DNA of 64,000 nucleotides, taken from contig NZ_KB908078.1 in assembly GCF_000382345.1 (NCBI RefSeq), positions 139,849 through 203,848 of the forward strand, given 5' to 3'. Each line of letters begins with the position of its first letter. Within the stretch, counting starts at the first letter, position 1. The notes beneath the pieces were generated by a model. It had not been told where the DNA came from, did not search any database, and was given only the letters and a program-made list of their open reading frames with translations. A program made the position numbers and the translations under genes. This document shows positions 1-10,293 of the stretch, one piece after another. The stretch is from Massilia niastensis DSM 21313. GTDB taxonomy: Bacteria > Pseudomonadota > Gammaproteobacteria > Burkholderiales > Burkholderiaceae_D.

Positions 1-816
1 GTAGACGCAGTTGTGGAAATAATAGAACTCCATGTTCTTGAACTCGGTCCTGGCCGCCGAGAACAGCTCTTCGGTGCGTTCGATGTGGTCGTCCATCGTG
101 CCGCCGACGTCGAGCAGCATCACCACCTTGATCCGGTTCCTGCGTTCGGGCTGCATGCGGATGTCGAGGTAGCCCGCATTGCTGGCGGTGGCGCGGATGG
201 TGTCGTCCAGCGCCAGCTCCTCGGCCGCGCCCTGGCGCGCGAAGCGCCGCAGGCGGCGCAGCGCGACCTTGATGTTGCGCGTGCCGAGTTCGCGCTCGTC
301 GTCGTAGTCGCGGTAGCTGCGCTGGTCCCAGACCTTGACCGCGCTGCGGTTGCGGCTTTGTCCGCCGATGCGGATGCCTTCCGGGTTGGCGCCGCTGTTG
401 CCGAACGGGGAGGTGCCGCCGGTGCCGATCCACTTGTTGCCGCCTTCGTGGCGGCCTTTCTGTTCCTTCAGCAGTTCTTCCAGGCGCTGCTGCAGCTTGT
501 CGTAGCCGAGCTTCTCGAGCTGGGCCTTCTGTTCCGGCGTCAGCTCGCGCTCGAAGCGCTTGAGCAGCCACTCGAGCGGAATCTCGGCCTGCTCGTCGAA
601 CACCGCGTCCACGCCCTTGAAATAGGCGCCGAAGGCGCGGTCGAACCGGTCGAAGTGCGCCTCGTCCTTCACCAGGGTGAGGCGCGCGAGGTAGTAGAAC
701 TCGTCGAGCGAAGGCGCGATCACCTGTTCCTGCAGGGCTTCGAGCAGGGTCAGGAACTCCTTGATCGTGACCGGGACCCTGGCCTCGCGCAGCGCGTAGA
801 AGAAATCGATCAGCAT
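1..816 (-). CDS. VWA-domain (CoxE-like) protein, C-terminus beyond the window
   Basis: The frame is open from an ATG at 814-816 (minus strand) to the left edge, giving 272 residues with no stop, so the C-terminus is missing. The visible part has a charged helical N-terminal half, then a von Willebrand A-type start with VVMLLDVGGTMDDH. That is a MIDAS-like D-x-G-x-T metal site rather than the classical DxSxS. It lies 1 base beyond the acetyltransferase stop and two genes after a MoxR ATPase on the same strand. MoxR ATPases and VWA proteins commonly pair as chaperone or metal-insertion modules (family knowledge). The client is unknown. Confidence 0.85.
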   Translation of the reverse strand, partial: MLIDFFYALREARVPVTIKEFLTLLEALQEQVIAPSLDEFYYLARLTLVKDEAHFDRFDRAFGAYFKGVDAVFDEQAEIPLEWLLKRFERELTPEQKAQLEKLGYDKLQQRLEELLKEQKGRHEGGNKWIGTGGTSPFGNSGANPEGIRIGGQSRNRSAVKVWDQRSYRDYDDERELGTRNIKVALRRLRRFARQGAAEELALDDTIRATASNAGYLDIRMQPERRNRIKVVMLLDVGGTMDDHIERTEELFSAARTEFKNMEFYYFHNCVY

Positions 817-817
817 G

Positions 818-1404
818 TCAGGGCCTGGCGTGGCTGGCGAGGCGTTCGTGCAGGTGCGACTTGATGGCGGGCCATTCGGCGCGCAGGATGCTGTACATGA
901 CCGTGTCGCGGATCGTGCCGTCGCGCCGTGCGCCGTGGTGGCGGATCACGCCGTCCTTGTGCGCGCCGAGCCGCTCGATGGCGGCCTGCGAGGCGAAGTT
1001 CTCGCAGTCGGTGCGCAGGCCCACGACGCCGCAGCCGAGCGTGTCGAAGGCATGCGACAGCAGGATCAGCTTGCAGCTGGTGTTCAGGTGCGAGCGCTGC
1101 ACCCGCTTGGCATACCAGGTGTAGCCGATTTCGACGCGGTCGATCTCGGGCACGATGTCGTGGTAGCTGGTGCTGCCCAGCACCGTGCCGGAGGCCGCGT
1201 CGATCACGGCGAAGGGCTGGCGGTTGCGCATCTCGAGCGCGGCGCCGATGTAGTGCTCCACGTTGTACGGCTCGGGGACGGTGGTCACCCGCAGCTGCCA
1301 CAGCTCGCCGTCGCTGGCGGCGGCGCGCAGGCCGTCGGCATGGTGCGGCGCCAGCGGCTCCAGGCGCACCCCGTTGAATTCCAGCGTGACGGGCGCGACG
1401 CGGA

Positions 1405-1408
<4 letters not shown>
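818..1408 (-). CDS. GNAT-family N-acetyltransferase
   Basis: A 196-residue protein resembling the RimJ/RimL-type branch of GNAT acetyltransferases. The core motifs are the strand AVIDAASGTVLGSTSYHDI, EIGYTWYAKRVQRS, and a helix with FASQAAIERLGAHKDGVIR, where such enzymes bind acetyl-CoA and read the substrate. The ATG overlaps the MoxR stop as ATGA, so the genes are probably translationally coupled. It sits between moxR and the VWA gene, which is not a usual place for a GNAT, so a role in modifying the MoxR/VWA client is possible but speculative. The substrate cannot be read from the sequence. Confidence 0.85.
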
Positions 1409-2259
<851 letters not shown>

Positions 2260-2436
2260 ACGCGAGATGAAAAGAGAGTGAAATGCCAACGAGTATATGC
2301 CAGAACCCGGCCGGTGACGCACCGCACGGTTTATAGACTGACGCCAAGTCTTCGGATAGAATCGACTGGTTGGTAGTCCAATTGCTAACTTTTTGTGCGT
2401 TTGCGGTATTCGAATTACAACTAACGAGCCCCACCC

Positions 2437-2775
2437 ATGAAAAACACTTTAGCACTACTGGTGCTGGCCGCGTGCGCCAGCACCGCCGCAGCCGCGGAAG
2501 TCGTCGGCAATCCCAAGGCTGCACCGGCCAAGATTGAAATGTGCATCGGCTGCCATGGCATCCCGGGCTACAAGGCGGCCTTCCCCGAGGTCTACCAGGT
2601 GCCGATGATCGGCGGCCAGTCCGCCAAGTACATCGAAGCGGCCCTGCACGCGTACAAGAAGGGCGACCGCAAGCATCCGTCGATGCGCGGCATCGCGGCG
2701 AGCCTGAGCGACCAGGACATCGCCGACGTGGCAGCCTACTACGCCATGCAGACCCCAGCCACCGTCAAGCGATGA
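2437..2775 (+). CDS. Small class I c-type cytochrome (first of a pair)
   Basis: A 112-residue exported monohaem cytochrome. The haem site CIGCH is at residues 36-40 and the likely distal ligand is Met83 in HPSMRG. The N-terminus is a signal sequence. It also contains LAAC at residues 10-13, which could act as a lipobox, so the protein may be either periplasmic or a lipoprotein. The DQDIADVAAYYA segment is typical of cytochrome c4/c5-like domains. It overlaps the next cytochrome gene region closely, suggesting a two-gene electron-carrier operon; the redox partner is not identifiable here. Confidence 0.9.
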   Translation: MKNTLALLVLAACASTAAAAEVVGNPKAAPAKIEMCIGCHGIPGYKAAFPEVYQVPMIGGQSAKYIEAALHAYKKGDRKHPSMRGIAASLSDQDIADVAAYYAMQTPATVKR

Positions 2776-2783
2776 GGACCGCC

Positions 2784-3122
2784 ATGAAAAAACTGATTTC
2801 CGCACTGGCCGTCGGCGCGGTCTGCCTGAACGCATCGGCCGCCGACGTCTCGCGCGGCGAGGCGCTGGCCAAGAAGTACAACTGCGCGTCCTGCCATGGC
2901 GCCGACTACAGCAAGCCGATCGACCCGAGCTATCCGAAGCTGGCCGGCCAGCACGCCGACTACCTCACCCACGCGCTGCGCGCCTACAAGCGCGGCGCCG
3001 GCGCCAACGGCCGCACCAACCCGATCATGGCGGGACAGGTGCAGCCGCTGTCGAACCAGGACATGGCCGATATCGGGGCTTACCTGGCCAGCCTGCCGTC
3101 GAACCTGGTGGTCAGCAGGTAG
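2784..3122 (+). CDS. Small class I c-type cytochrome (second of a pair)
   Basis: A 112-residue periplasmic cytochrome. It has a clean signal peptide (MKKLISALAVGAVCLNASAA), haem site CASCH at residues 34-38 and likely ligand Met82 in NPIMAG. I chose the ATG at 2784 because AGGA lies 5 bases upstream and the signal peptide begins there. An alternative ATG at 2772 would overlap the previous stop and add four residues. It is paralogous to the preceding gene (shared AGQHADYLTHALRAYK versus GGQSAKYIEAALHAYK pattern), so the pair probably arose by duplication. A strong terminator follows. Confidence 0.9.
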   Translation: MKKLISALAVGAVCLNASAADVSRGEALAKKYNCASCHGADYSKPIDPSYPKLAGQHADYLTHALRAYKRGAGANGRTNPIMAGQVQPLSNQDMADIGAYLASLPSNLVVSR

Positions 3123-3156
3123 CGACACGCTGCCAGCCCCGGGCTGGTAACATGCG

Positions 3157-3195
3157 ATCCCCTCGGCTGCTGGGCGGCGAGGGGATTTTTCTTTT
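3157..3195 (+). terminator. Intrinsic terminator after the cytochrome pair
   Basis: A perfect 9-bp stem, ATCCCCTCG (3157-3165) with CGAGGGGAT (3178-3186), closes a 12-base loop. It is followed by TTTTCTTTT on the plus strand. It separates the cytochrome pair from the transporter gene. Confidence 0.85.
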
Positions 3196-3267
3196 GTGGT
3201 GCGCGCACGCCGCCATCGTCACCCTCAGGACACCAACCCGCACCGCCACGCATTTACCGGAGTTCCC

Positions 3268-4788
3268 TTGCTTTCCGTCTCACTCACCTACCTCAAGACC
3301 AACCTGCTGAGCGGCCTGACCGTCGCCCTGGCCCTGGTCCCGGAGGCGATCGCCTTCGCCCTGGTCGCCCACGTGTCGCCCCTGACCGGCCTGTACGCCG
3401 CCGTGCTGGTCGCCTTCATCACCTCCGCCTTCGGCGGCCGCCCCGGCATGATCTCGGCGGCGGCCGGTTCGCTGGCGGTCGTGATGGTGGCGCTGGTGGT
3501 GCAGCATGGCGCCCAGTACCTGTTCGCGGCGGTGGTGTTGATGGGCGTGCTGCAGCTCCTGTTCGCGCTGGCCCGGCTGGGCAAGTTCATCCGCATGGTG
3601 CCGCACCCGGTCATGCTCGGCTTCGTCAACGGACTGGCGCTGGTGATCTTCATCGCCCAGTTCGGCCACTTCAAGGTCGCCGGTCCCGGCGGCGCGCCGC
3701 AATGGATGGACGGCGCCCGGCTGGCCGCCATGCTCGGCGTCGTGGCCGCGACCATGGCGGTGATCTACCTGACGCCGCGCATCACCAGGGCGGTGCCGGC
3801 GACCCTGGTCGGCATCCTGGCCACCAGCGCCGGCTGCGCACTGCTGGGCATCGACACCAAGACGGTGGGCGACCTCGGCTCGATCGCGGGCGGCCTGCCG
3901 GCGTTCGCGCCGCCCGCCGTGCCGTTCACCCTGGAAACCTTGCGCATCGTGTTCCCGTACGCGCTGGTGATGGCCGGCGTCGGCCTGATCGAGTCGCTGC
4001 TGACCCTGACCCTGATCGACGAGATCACCGACACCCGCGGCCAGCCGAACCGCGAATCCATGGCGCTGGGCGCGGCCAATGTCGTCACCGGCCTGTTCGG
4101 CGGCATGGGCGGCTGCGCGCTGATCGGCCAGAGCATGATCAACGTGAACAGCGGCGCCACCGGGCGCCTGTCCGGCATCGCCGCGGCGCTGTTCCTGATG
4201 GCCTTCATCCTGTTCGGATCGGCGTGGATCGAGGCGATCCCGCTGGCCGCGCTGATCGGGGTGATGTTCGTGGTCTGCGAAAAGACCTTCGAGTGGGGCA
4301 CCTTCCGCCTGTTCGGCAAGGTGCCGCGCGCCGATGCCTTCGTGGTGGTGCTGGTGGCCGCGATCACGCTGCTGTTCGACCTGGCGGTCGCGGTGCTGGC
4401 GGGCGTGGTGGTGTCGGCGCTGGTGTTCGCCTGGCAGCATGCACGCCAGGTAAGGGCGGGAGCCCTGGTCGACGCGCAGGGCTGGAAGGTCTATGACCTG
4501 GAAGGGACGCTGTTCTTCGCTTCGGTCACCAACTTCCAGCAGCTGTTCCGTCCCAGGGACGACCCGGAGGATGTGGTGATCGATTTTCGCCGCGCCCGCG
4601 TGGCCGACCATTCGGCGATCCAGGCGATCGATGCGCTGGCCGACCGCTATCGCGCGCTGGGCAAGCGCCTGCACCTGCGCCACCTCAGCCCGGACTGCCG
4701 CGAGCTGCTGGAGAAGGCGAAAGACATGATCGAGGTGAACCTCCTCGAGGATCCGCGCTACCGGGTCGCCGACGACAAGCTGGCCTGA
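3268..4788 (+). CDS. SulP-family inorganic anion transporter
   Basis: A 506-residue inner-membrane transporter of the SulP/SLC26 family, members of which carry sulfate, bicarbonate or other anions. The N-terminal signature (NLLSGLTVALALVPEAIAFA) leads into about ten hydrophobic segments. The last about 110 residues form a cytosolic STAS domain with LEGTLFFASVTNF and VIDFRRARVADHSAIQAID. I place the start at TTG 3268, where CCGGAG lies 5 bases upstream; the longer frame from 3196 adds 24 residues of non-family sequence. It converges on the DUF1841 gene with a 13-base gap. The substrate is not determined. Confidence 0.9.
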   Translation: MLSVSLTYLKTNLLSGLTVALALVPEAIAFALVAHVSPLTGLYAAVLVAFITSAFGGRPGMISAAAGSLAVVMVALVVQHGAQYLFAAVVLMGVLQLLFALARLGKFIRMVPHPVMLGFVNGLALVIFIAQFGHFKVAGPGGAPQWMDGARLAAMLGVVAATMAVIYLTPRITRAVPATLVGILATSAGCALLGIDTKTVGDLGSIAGGLPAFAPPAVPFTLETLRIVFPYALVMAGVGLIESLLTLTLIDEITDTRGQPNRESMALGAANVVTGLFGGMGGCALIGQSMINVNSGATGRLSGIAAALFLMAFILFGSAWIEAIPLAALIGVMFVVCEKTFEWGTFRLFGKVPRADAFVVVLVAAITLLFDLAVAVLAGVVVSALVFAWQHARQVRAGALVDAQGWKVYDLEGTLFFASVTNFQQLFRPRDDPEDVVIDFRRARVADHSAIQAIDALADRYRALGKRLHLRHLSPDCRELLEKAKDMIEVNLLEDPRYRVADDKLA

Positions 4789-4801
4789 GCCGGGCGAAGA
4801 C

Positions 4802-5230
4802 TCAGGCGAAAGCGCGCCGGCGCACGCACTCGACGTAGGTTTCCGTGTCGGGCGGGGCGCCGTTGCGCTGCGAGGTCCAGATCATCTCGCCCAGGCATTC
4901 CATGATCTCGTGGTGCGCATCGTGCTGCCCGCGTTTCGCGACCAGCGCATCGTGGGCGGCGCGGATGCCGCGCGGCTGGTCGATCGAGACCTGCTCGGCG
5001 ATCGACAGGTGCATCGACAGGTGCAGGAAGGGATTCGGCTGCCCGCCCTCCACCGAGTAGTCGCGTGCGATCGCCGCCTCGACATCCTCGAGCGCGTCGT
5101 GGTACTCGGGATGCTGGACGATCCAGTCGGCCGCGATGGCGTCCATCGGGGTCAGGATCTCGCCGTTGCGCTGCTTGCGGTAGGCTTCGCAGAAAAAGCG
5201 GCGCACGTCGTGCGAAGACGGTGTGAACAT
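4802..5230 (-). CDS. DUF1841 family protein
   Basis: A 142-residue cytoplasmic protein matching the short DUF1841 family found mainly in betaproteobacteria and relatives. Recognisable features are the opening MFTPSSHDVRRFFCEAY, a PNPFLHLSMHLSIAEQ segment, and a His-rich QHDAHHEIMECLGEMIW stretch near the C-terminus that could bind metal. No function is established for the family to my knowledge. It lies downstream of rppH on the same strand, separated by 247 bases that hold a long hairpin, so it probably has its own promoter. Confidence 0.85.
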   Translation of the reverse strand: MFTPSSHDVRRFFCEAYRKQRNGEILTPMDAIAADWIVQHPEYHDALEDVEAAIARDYSVEGGQPNPFLHLSMHLSIAEQVSIDQPRGIRAAHDALVAKRGQHDAHHEIMECLGEMIWTSQRNGAPPDTETYVECVRRRAFA

Positions 5231-5442
5231 GGGTGGGAGCGTCGGAAAAAGGAGAGAGCCGGCATTGTAGCGCGATGGCGCCCGGCCCGCCCGCCAGGGC
5301 ATTCCACCGGCATCCTTGCCATGTTGCATGCGGGTGGAGAGTACTGCTGAGTATGTTGGAAACAACAATGTCTTGTACGCGAAACAAGACGATTGACGCA
5401 AGGAAGGGCATCCGGCCGCGTGGGCCGGTGCGGGAGGAATGC

Positions 5443-5474
5443 AAAGGGGAAAGTGGCAGGCCACTTTCCCCTTT
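5443..5474. terminator. Long hairpin at the rppH 3' end, probably a bidirectional terminator
   Basis: A perfect 15-bp inverted repeat, AAAGGGGAAAGTGGC (5443-5457) and its complement (5460-5474), with a 2-base loop. It abuts the rppH stop (5478-5480). A-tract and T-tract flank the stem on both strands, although the U-run is short on each side. It is the only structured element in the gap between rppH and the DUF1841 gene. Confidence 0.65.
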
Positions 5475-5477
5475 TGC

Positions 5478-6095
5478 TTACTTGTTTGGCAACAGTACCA
5501 GCGACTCCGGTGCGCCCGGGGGCGCCGCCAGGGTGGGCGGCTGCACCGTCTTGCTGCCCTGCTGGGCGCGCGGCTGGCGCAGGTAGCGCGCCGTGTGCCG
5601 CCGTTCGCCGTGCGCGCCCTTCGGCCAGGTGACGAAACGCGACAGTTCCTGCAAGGCGCGCTGGTAGACGTCACGCTTGAACTCGATCACCACGTCCAGC
5701 GGAACCCAGTAGTCGTGCCAGCGCCAGGCGTCGAACTCCGGATGGTCGGTCAGGCGCAGGTTCACGTCGTTGTCGCGCGCCACCATGCGCAACAGGAACC
5801 AGATCTGCTTCTGGCCGCGGTAATGTCCGCGGATCTCGCGCTTGATGAAGTGATCGGGCACTTCGTAGCGCAGCCAGTCACGGGTACGTCCCATGATCTT
5901 GACGTGCTCCTGGCGCAGGCCGATTTCCTCCTCGAGCTCGCGGTACATCGCCTGTTCCGGCGTCTCACCGTACTTGATACCCCCTTGCGGGAATTGCCAC
6001 GAGTGCTCGCGCACCCGCTTGCCCCACCACACCTCGTTGTTGGCGTTCAGCAGGATGATGCCGACGTTGGGGCGAAACCCTTCACGATCGAGCAT
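5478..6095 (-). CDS. rppH: RNA pyrophosphohydrolase RppH (Nudix)
   Basis: A 205-residue Nudix hydrolase. The Nudix box runs over residues 38-60 ([20 protein letters not shown] then IGL), preceded by the RppH hallmark WQFPQGGI and followed by [12 protein letters not shown]. RppH converts 5'-triphosphorylated or diphosphorylated mRNA ends to monophosphate and so triggers RNase E-dependent decay. The C-terminal about 45 residues (a basic, Pro/Gln-rich tail) extend past the core enzyme. It is divergent from proS, a common arrangement in betaproteobacteria. Confidence 0.95.
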   Translation of the reverse strand: MLDREGFRPNVGIILLNANNEVWWGKRVREHSWQFPQGGIKYGETPEQAMYRELEEEIGLRQEHVKIMGRTRDWLRYEVPDHFIKREIRGHYRGQKQIWFLLRMVARDNDVNLRLTDHPEFDAWRWHDYWVPLDVVIEFKRDVYQRALQELSRFVTWPKGAHGERRHTARYLRQPRAQQGSKTVQPPTLAAPPGAPESLVLLPNK

Positions 6096-6303
6096 AAGTG
6101 CACCTCGAAACTTTCTGCCGGCTCCTGCGTTCCTTATATTTTTACTTACAAACTTGCGCGCCTATGGGGATTCCATGCCGTTTGTGCGGCGGGCGCTGCC
6201 TGTGTTCCGGACCCATTTGTAGAAAGATTGGACGCATCAGCCGGCTAATCCTTTAAAATTAAGGTCGATTATAACTCTCTCTTTTTAAAAAGAATTCAAC
6301 GAT

Positions 6304-8034
6304 ATGCGCGCCTCACGATTTTTTATTTCAACTCTTAAAGAAGCGCCTTCCGATGCCGAGATCGTCAGCCACCAGCTGATGATGCGCGCCGGGATGATCA
6401 AGCGTCTGGGCTCCGGCATCTACACCTACATGCCGACCGGGCTGCGCATCATCCGCAAGGTAGAGGGCATCATCCGCGAAGAAATGAACCGCGCCGGCGC
6501 GATCGAGCTGTTGATGCCGGTCGTGCAGCCGGCCGAACTGTGGCAGGAAACCGGCCGCTGGGACAAGATGGGCCCGGAACTGATGCGCGTCAAGGACCGC
6601 CATGGCCGCGACTACGCGATCCAGCCGACGTCCGAGGAAGTCGTGACCGACGTCGTGCGCACCGAGGTGAAGTCCTACCGCCAGCTGCCGATCAACTTCT
6701 ACCACATCCAGACCAAGTTCCGCGACGAGCGCCGTCCGCGCTTCGGCCTGATGCGCGGCCGCGAATTCACCATGAAGGACGCCTACTCGTTCGACCGCGA
6801 CGTGGCGGGCATGCAGGCGTCCTACCAGACCATGTTCGACGCCTACGTCCGCATCTTCAGCCGCTTCGGCCTGAAGTTCCGCGCGGTGGCGGCCGACAAC
6901 GGCGCCATCGGCGGCACCGGCTCGCATGAATTCCACGTCATCGCCAGCACCGGCGAAGACGCGCTGGTGTACTGCCCGAGCTCGGACTACGCGGCCAACA
7001 TCGAAGCCGCCGAAGCGCTGGCGATCGGCGAACGCGGCGCGGCCACCCAGGCCCTGACCAGGACCCTCACCCCGGGCAAGACCAAGTGCGAGGACGTGGC
7101 GGCCTTCCTCGGCCTGGAGCTGGCGAAGAACGTCAAGAGCCTGGCGCTGACCGTCGAGAAGGAAGAAGACGGCAAGCAGGTCAAGGAACACTGGCTGCTG
7201 CTGCTGCGCGCCGACCATGAGCTGAACGAGATCAAGGTCTCGAAGGTGCCGGGCCTGGCGACCTTCCGCTTCGCCACCGAAGCCGAGATCCTGGAAGCCT
7301 ACGGCACCGTGCCGGGCTACCTGGGGCCGATCAACACCAGGCTGCCGGTCAAGGTCGTGGCCGACCGCACCGTGGCCAACATGGCGGACTTCGTCTGCGG
7401 CGCCAACGAGCTCGACTACCACTACACCGGCGCCAACTGGGGCCGCGATGTTCCCGAGCCGATCGTTGCCGACCTGCGCAACGTGGTCGAGGGCGACGCT
7501 TCGCCGGACGGCAAGGGCGTGCTGGCGATCGAGCGCGGCATCGAGGTGGGCCACGTGTTCCAGCTCGGCACCGCCTATTCGGAAGCGATGGGCGCGACCT
7601 ACCTGGACGAAGGCGGCAAGCCGGTGGCGCTGCAGATGGGCTGCTACGGCATCGGCGTGACCCGTATCCTGGGCGCGGCGATCGAGCAGAACTTCGACGA
7701 CAAGGGCATCGTCTGGCCGGACGCGATCGCGCCGTTCGAGATCGTGCTGTGCCCGATGGGCCTGGACCGCAGCGAGATGGTCAAGGAGCAGACCGAGAAG
7801 CTGTACGCCGACCTGGTGGCGGCCGGCGTCGACGTGATCGTCGACGACCGCGGCCTGCGTCCGGGCGCGATGTTCGCCGACTGGGAGCTGATCGGTGTGC
7901 CGCACCGCGTCGTGATCGGCGAGCGCGGCCTCAAGGAAGGCAACCTGGAATACCAGGGCCGCCGCGACGCCGAGGCCACCAGCGTTCCCGTGGCCGACAT
8001 GGTCGGCTTCGTCAAGGAAAAGCTGGGCAAGTGA
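6304..8034 (+). CDS. proS: Prolyl-tRNA synthetase
   Basis: A 576-residue class II aminoacyl-tRNA synthetase that charges tRNA-Pro. Motif 2 is in [17 protein letters not shown], and motif 3 is in the [17 protein letters not shown] region. Between them, about residues 225-380, lies the inserted YbaK-like editing domain typical of bacterial-type ProRS, which deacylates Ala-tRNA-Pro. The C-terminal anticodon-binding domain ends in [14 protein letters not shown]. Its stop overlaps the GTG of the next gene (GTGA), so the lytic transglycosylase is likely co-translated. Confidence 0.98.
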   Translation: MRASRFFISTLKEAPSDAEIVSHQLMMRAGMIKRLGSGIYTYMPTGLRIIRKVEGIIREEMNRAGAIELLMPVVQPAELWQETGRWDKMGPELMRVKDRHGRDYAIQPTSEEVVTDVVRTEVKSYRQLPINFYHIQTKFRDERRPRFGLMRGREFTMKDAYSFDRDVAGMQASYQTMFDAYVRIFSRFGLKFRAVAADNGAIGGTGSHEFHVIASTGEDALVYCPSSDYAANIEAAEALAIGERGAATQALTRTLTPGKTKCEDVAAFLGLELAKNVKSLALTVEKEEDGKQVKEHWLLLLRADHELNEIKVSKVPGLATFRFATEAEILEAYGTVPGYLGPINTRLPVKVVADRTVANMADFVCGANELDYHYTGANWGRDVPEPIVADLRNVVEGDASPDGKGVLAIERGIEVGHVFQLGTAYSEAMGATYLDEGGKPVALQMGCYGIGVTRILGAAIEQNFDDKGIVWPDAIAPFEIVLCPMGLDRSEMVKEQTEKLYADLVAAGVDVIVDDRGLRPGAMFADWELIGVPHRVVIGERGLKEGNLEYQGRRDAEATSVPVADMVGFVKEKLGK

Positions 8035-8717
8035 AGCGTTTCAACCTTGCTCCCCTGGTCGGGGGCGTGCTGCTCGCGGCCGGGCTGGGGCTCGGCGGGG
8101 CGGCGCAAGCCGGCAACCAGAAGGAAGAAGCACTGGCCGACTCGGTGCGGCTGGCGCTGGCCAACGCCATCGCCGACGCGCGCCCGCCCAAGCCCTCGTT
8201 CCGCGACGAGGGCGCGCGCGCGCGTTACCAGCAGTGGTTCGACGAAATGTCGCGCCGCCTGGCGAAGCGCATCCCGGACGGCCAGTCGCGCACCGAATTC
8301 CTGGAGACGGTGCACTACGAAGCCACGCGGGCCGGCCTCGATCCGGGGCTGGTGCTGGGGCTGATCCAGGTCGAATCGGCCTACCGCAAGTACGCGATCT
8401 CGATCGCCGGCGCGCGCGGCTACATGCAGGTGATGCCGTTCTGGACCAAGGTGATCGGCGACGGCGACCGCCGCCGGCTGTTCCACATGCAGTCCAACCT
8501 GCGCTACGGCTGTTCGATCCTGCGCATGTACATCGACATGGAGCGCGGCGACCTGTACCTCGCGCTGGGTCGCTACAACGGCAGCCGGGGCAAGCCGCAG
8601 TATCCGAGCGCGGTGCATGCGGCGTGGAAGAAGTGGGAATTCAATCCGGGCATGAGCGCGACCAGCCAGGCCCGCGCGGACAATCCCAAAGCCGCCGTGT
8701 CCAGGTCCGGAGGCTGA
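8031..8717 (+). CDS. SLT-type lytic transglycosylase
   Basis: A 228-residue periplasmic enzyme with an N-terminal signal sequence and one SLT domain. The catalytic glutamate is E115 in [14 protein letters not shown], followed by [12 protein letters not shown] and the [13 protein letters not shown] and [10 protein letters not shown] motifs. Such enzymes cleave the MurNAc-GlcNAc bond, leaving 1,6-anhydroMurNAc. The GTG start overlaps the proS stop. The first residues from this GTG ([12 protein letters not shown]) form a plausible signal peptide, supporting the start. Coupling to proS is seen in many related genomes, as I recall. Confidence 0.9.
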   Translation: MKRFNLAPLVGGVLLAAGLGLGGAAQAGNQKEEALADSVRLALANAIADARPPKPSFRDEGARARYQQWFDEMSRRLAKRIPDGQSRTEFLETVHYEATRAGLDPGLVLGLIQVESAYRKYAISIAGARGYMQVMPFWTKVIGDGDRRRLFHMQSNLRYGCSILRMYIDMERGDLYLALGRYNGSRGKPQYPSAVHAAWKKWEFNPGMSATSQARADNPKAAVSRSGG

Positions 8718-8825
8718 ACCGCCCCTGCCGCGCAATGCCGGCATCCTGTACAAACCCGCAACATATCTATTCAGCCAACTTTCCTGCGGCCGGTGTAGAC
8801 TTTCCGCTTTCCTCACGAGGTAAGC

Positions 8826-10274
8826 ATGCGACTGACCACTCTCGCCACCGCCACGCTGCTGGCGGCGCTCGCCGGCTGCGCGGCCACGCCGCCCGCATCC
8901 GCGCCGCTCAATGCCGGAACCGCCGGCGTCCCCGCCGAGCAGCGCGCCAAAAACATCATCTTCTTCCTCGGCGACGGCATGGGCATCAATACCCTGACCG
9001 CCGCGCGCATCTACGCGGTCGGCGAAGAGGGCGAGCTGGCCATCGACCGCCTGCCCGAATCGGCCTTCGTCAAGACCTTCTCGAACGACGCCCAGGTCAC
9101 CGACAGCGCCGCCTCGATGGCCGCCTACATGACCGGCGTGAAGCACAACAACGGCGTGATCTCGATGACATCGGACACGCGCTCGATCTCCCCCGGCCCT
9201 GACGCCAACGGCAACAACCTGGTGAGCCGCTGCGAGAACGGCCAGCCGGTGCCGACCCTGCTCGAACTGGCCAGGCGCCGCGGCATGGCGGCGGGCGTGG
9301 TCACCACCACCAGCGTCACCGACGCCACCCCGGCCACCACCTTCTCGCACTTCTGCCACCGCAAGCTGGAGACCGACATCGCGGCCTCGGTGGTGCCGGG
9401 CGGCGCCGGCTACAACGCGGCCCTGGGCGCGCGCGGCCTGGACGTGCTGTTCGGCGGCGGCGCGCAATTCTTCACGCCGTTCGCGAACGGCGGCAAGCGC
9501 GCCGACAACCGCGACCTGCTGGCCGAACTGGGGCAGCAGGGCGTCAAGGTGGCCCGCGACAGCGCCCAGTTCAAGGCGCTCGCGCCCGGCCAGCCGGCCG
9601 TGGCCCTGTTCGCGCCCAACCACCTCGACTACGACGCGCTGCGCCAGCCCGAACGCCAGCCCGGCCTGGACGAGATGACGCGCAAGGCGATCGACCTGCT
9701 GGCCCCAAGCCCGAACGGCTTCTTCCTGGTGGTCGAGGGCGGCCTGATCGACCACGCGCTGCACGCCACCCTGGGCAAGCGCGCCCTGCAGGAAACCGTC
9801 GCCTACGACGCGGCGCTGCAGGCCGCGATCGAGCGCATGCAGGCGCTCGACCCGGGCCTGAGGAACACCCTGATCGTCGCCACCGCCGACCATGACCACA
9901 CCCTGCTGCTGAACGGCTACGCGGTCCGCACCGGCAAGACCACGCCAACGAATCCGGGCGTGCTGGGACTGGTGCGCAACCTGGACGGCTCACCGAAGCT
10001 CGACAAGGACGGCATGCCGTTCACGATCATCGGCTTCGGCACCGGCGAAAACCGCCATGCCGGCAACCGCGCGCAAAAGGGGCCGCTGACCGACGAGATC
10101 GTAACGCGCGACGACTACCACCAGGAAGCGGTGGTGCGCACCCGCACCGGGGCCGAGACCCACGGCGGCGCCGACGTCTACCTGGGCGCGGCGGGCGCGG
10201 GATCGGAGCTGTTCCGCGGGACCATCGACAACACCCGCGTGTTCAGCCTGATCAAGACCGCCGCCGGATTGTAG
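8826..10274 (+). CDS. Alkaline phosphatase, predicted lipoprotein (tandem copy 1)
   Basis: A 482-residue PhoA-superfamily alkaline phosphatase. LAGC at residues 15-18 is a good lipobox, so it is probably a membrane-anchored lipoprotein. The first metal-site aspartate is D50 (NIIFFLGDGMG) and the nucleophile is S94 in the VTDSAAS motif. Other metal ligands are expected in GGLIDHALHA, TADHDHT and ETHGGADV. It hydrolyses phosphate monoesters outside the cytoplasm. The next gene is a paralogue. No convincing Pho box was seen upstream, so phosphate regulation is unproven. Confidence 0.92.
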   Translation: MRLTTLATATLLAALAGCAATPPASAPLNAGTAGVPAEQRAKNIIFFLGDGMGINTLTAARIYAVGEEGELAIDRLPESAFVKTFSNDAQVTDSAASMAAYMTGVKHNNGVISMTSDTRSISPGPDANGNNLVSRCENGQPVPTLLELARRRGMAAGVVTTTSVTDATPATTFSHFCHRKLETDIAASVVPGGAGYNAALGARGLDVLFGGGAQFFTPFANGGKRADNRDLLAELGQQGVKVARDSAQFKALAPGQPAVALFAPNHLDYDALRQPERQPGLDEMTRKAIDLLAPSPNGFFLVVEGGLIDHALHATLGKRALQETVAYDAALQAAIERMQALDPGLRNTLIVATADHDHTLLLNGYAVRTGKTTPTNPGVLGLVRNLDGSPKLDKDGMPFTIIGFGTGENRHAGNRAQKGPLTDEIVTRDDYHQEAVVRTRTGAETHGGADVYLGAAGAGSELFRGTIDNTRVFSLIKTAAGL

Positions 10275-10293
10275 AACGCCACCAGGAGCCAAC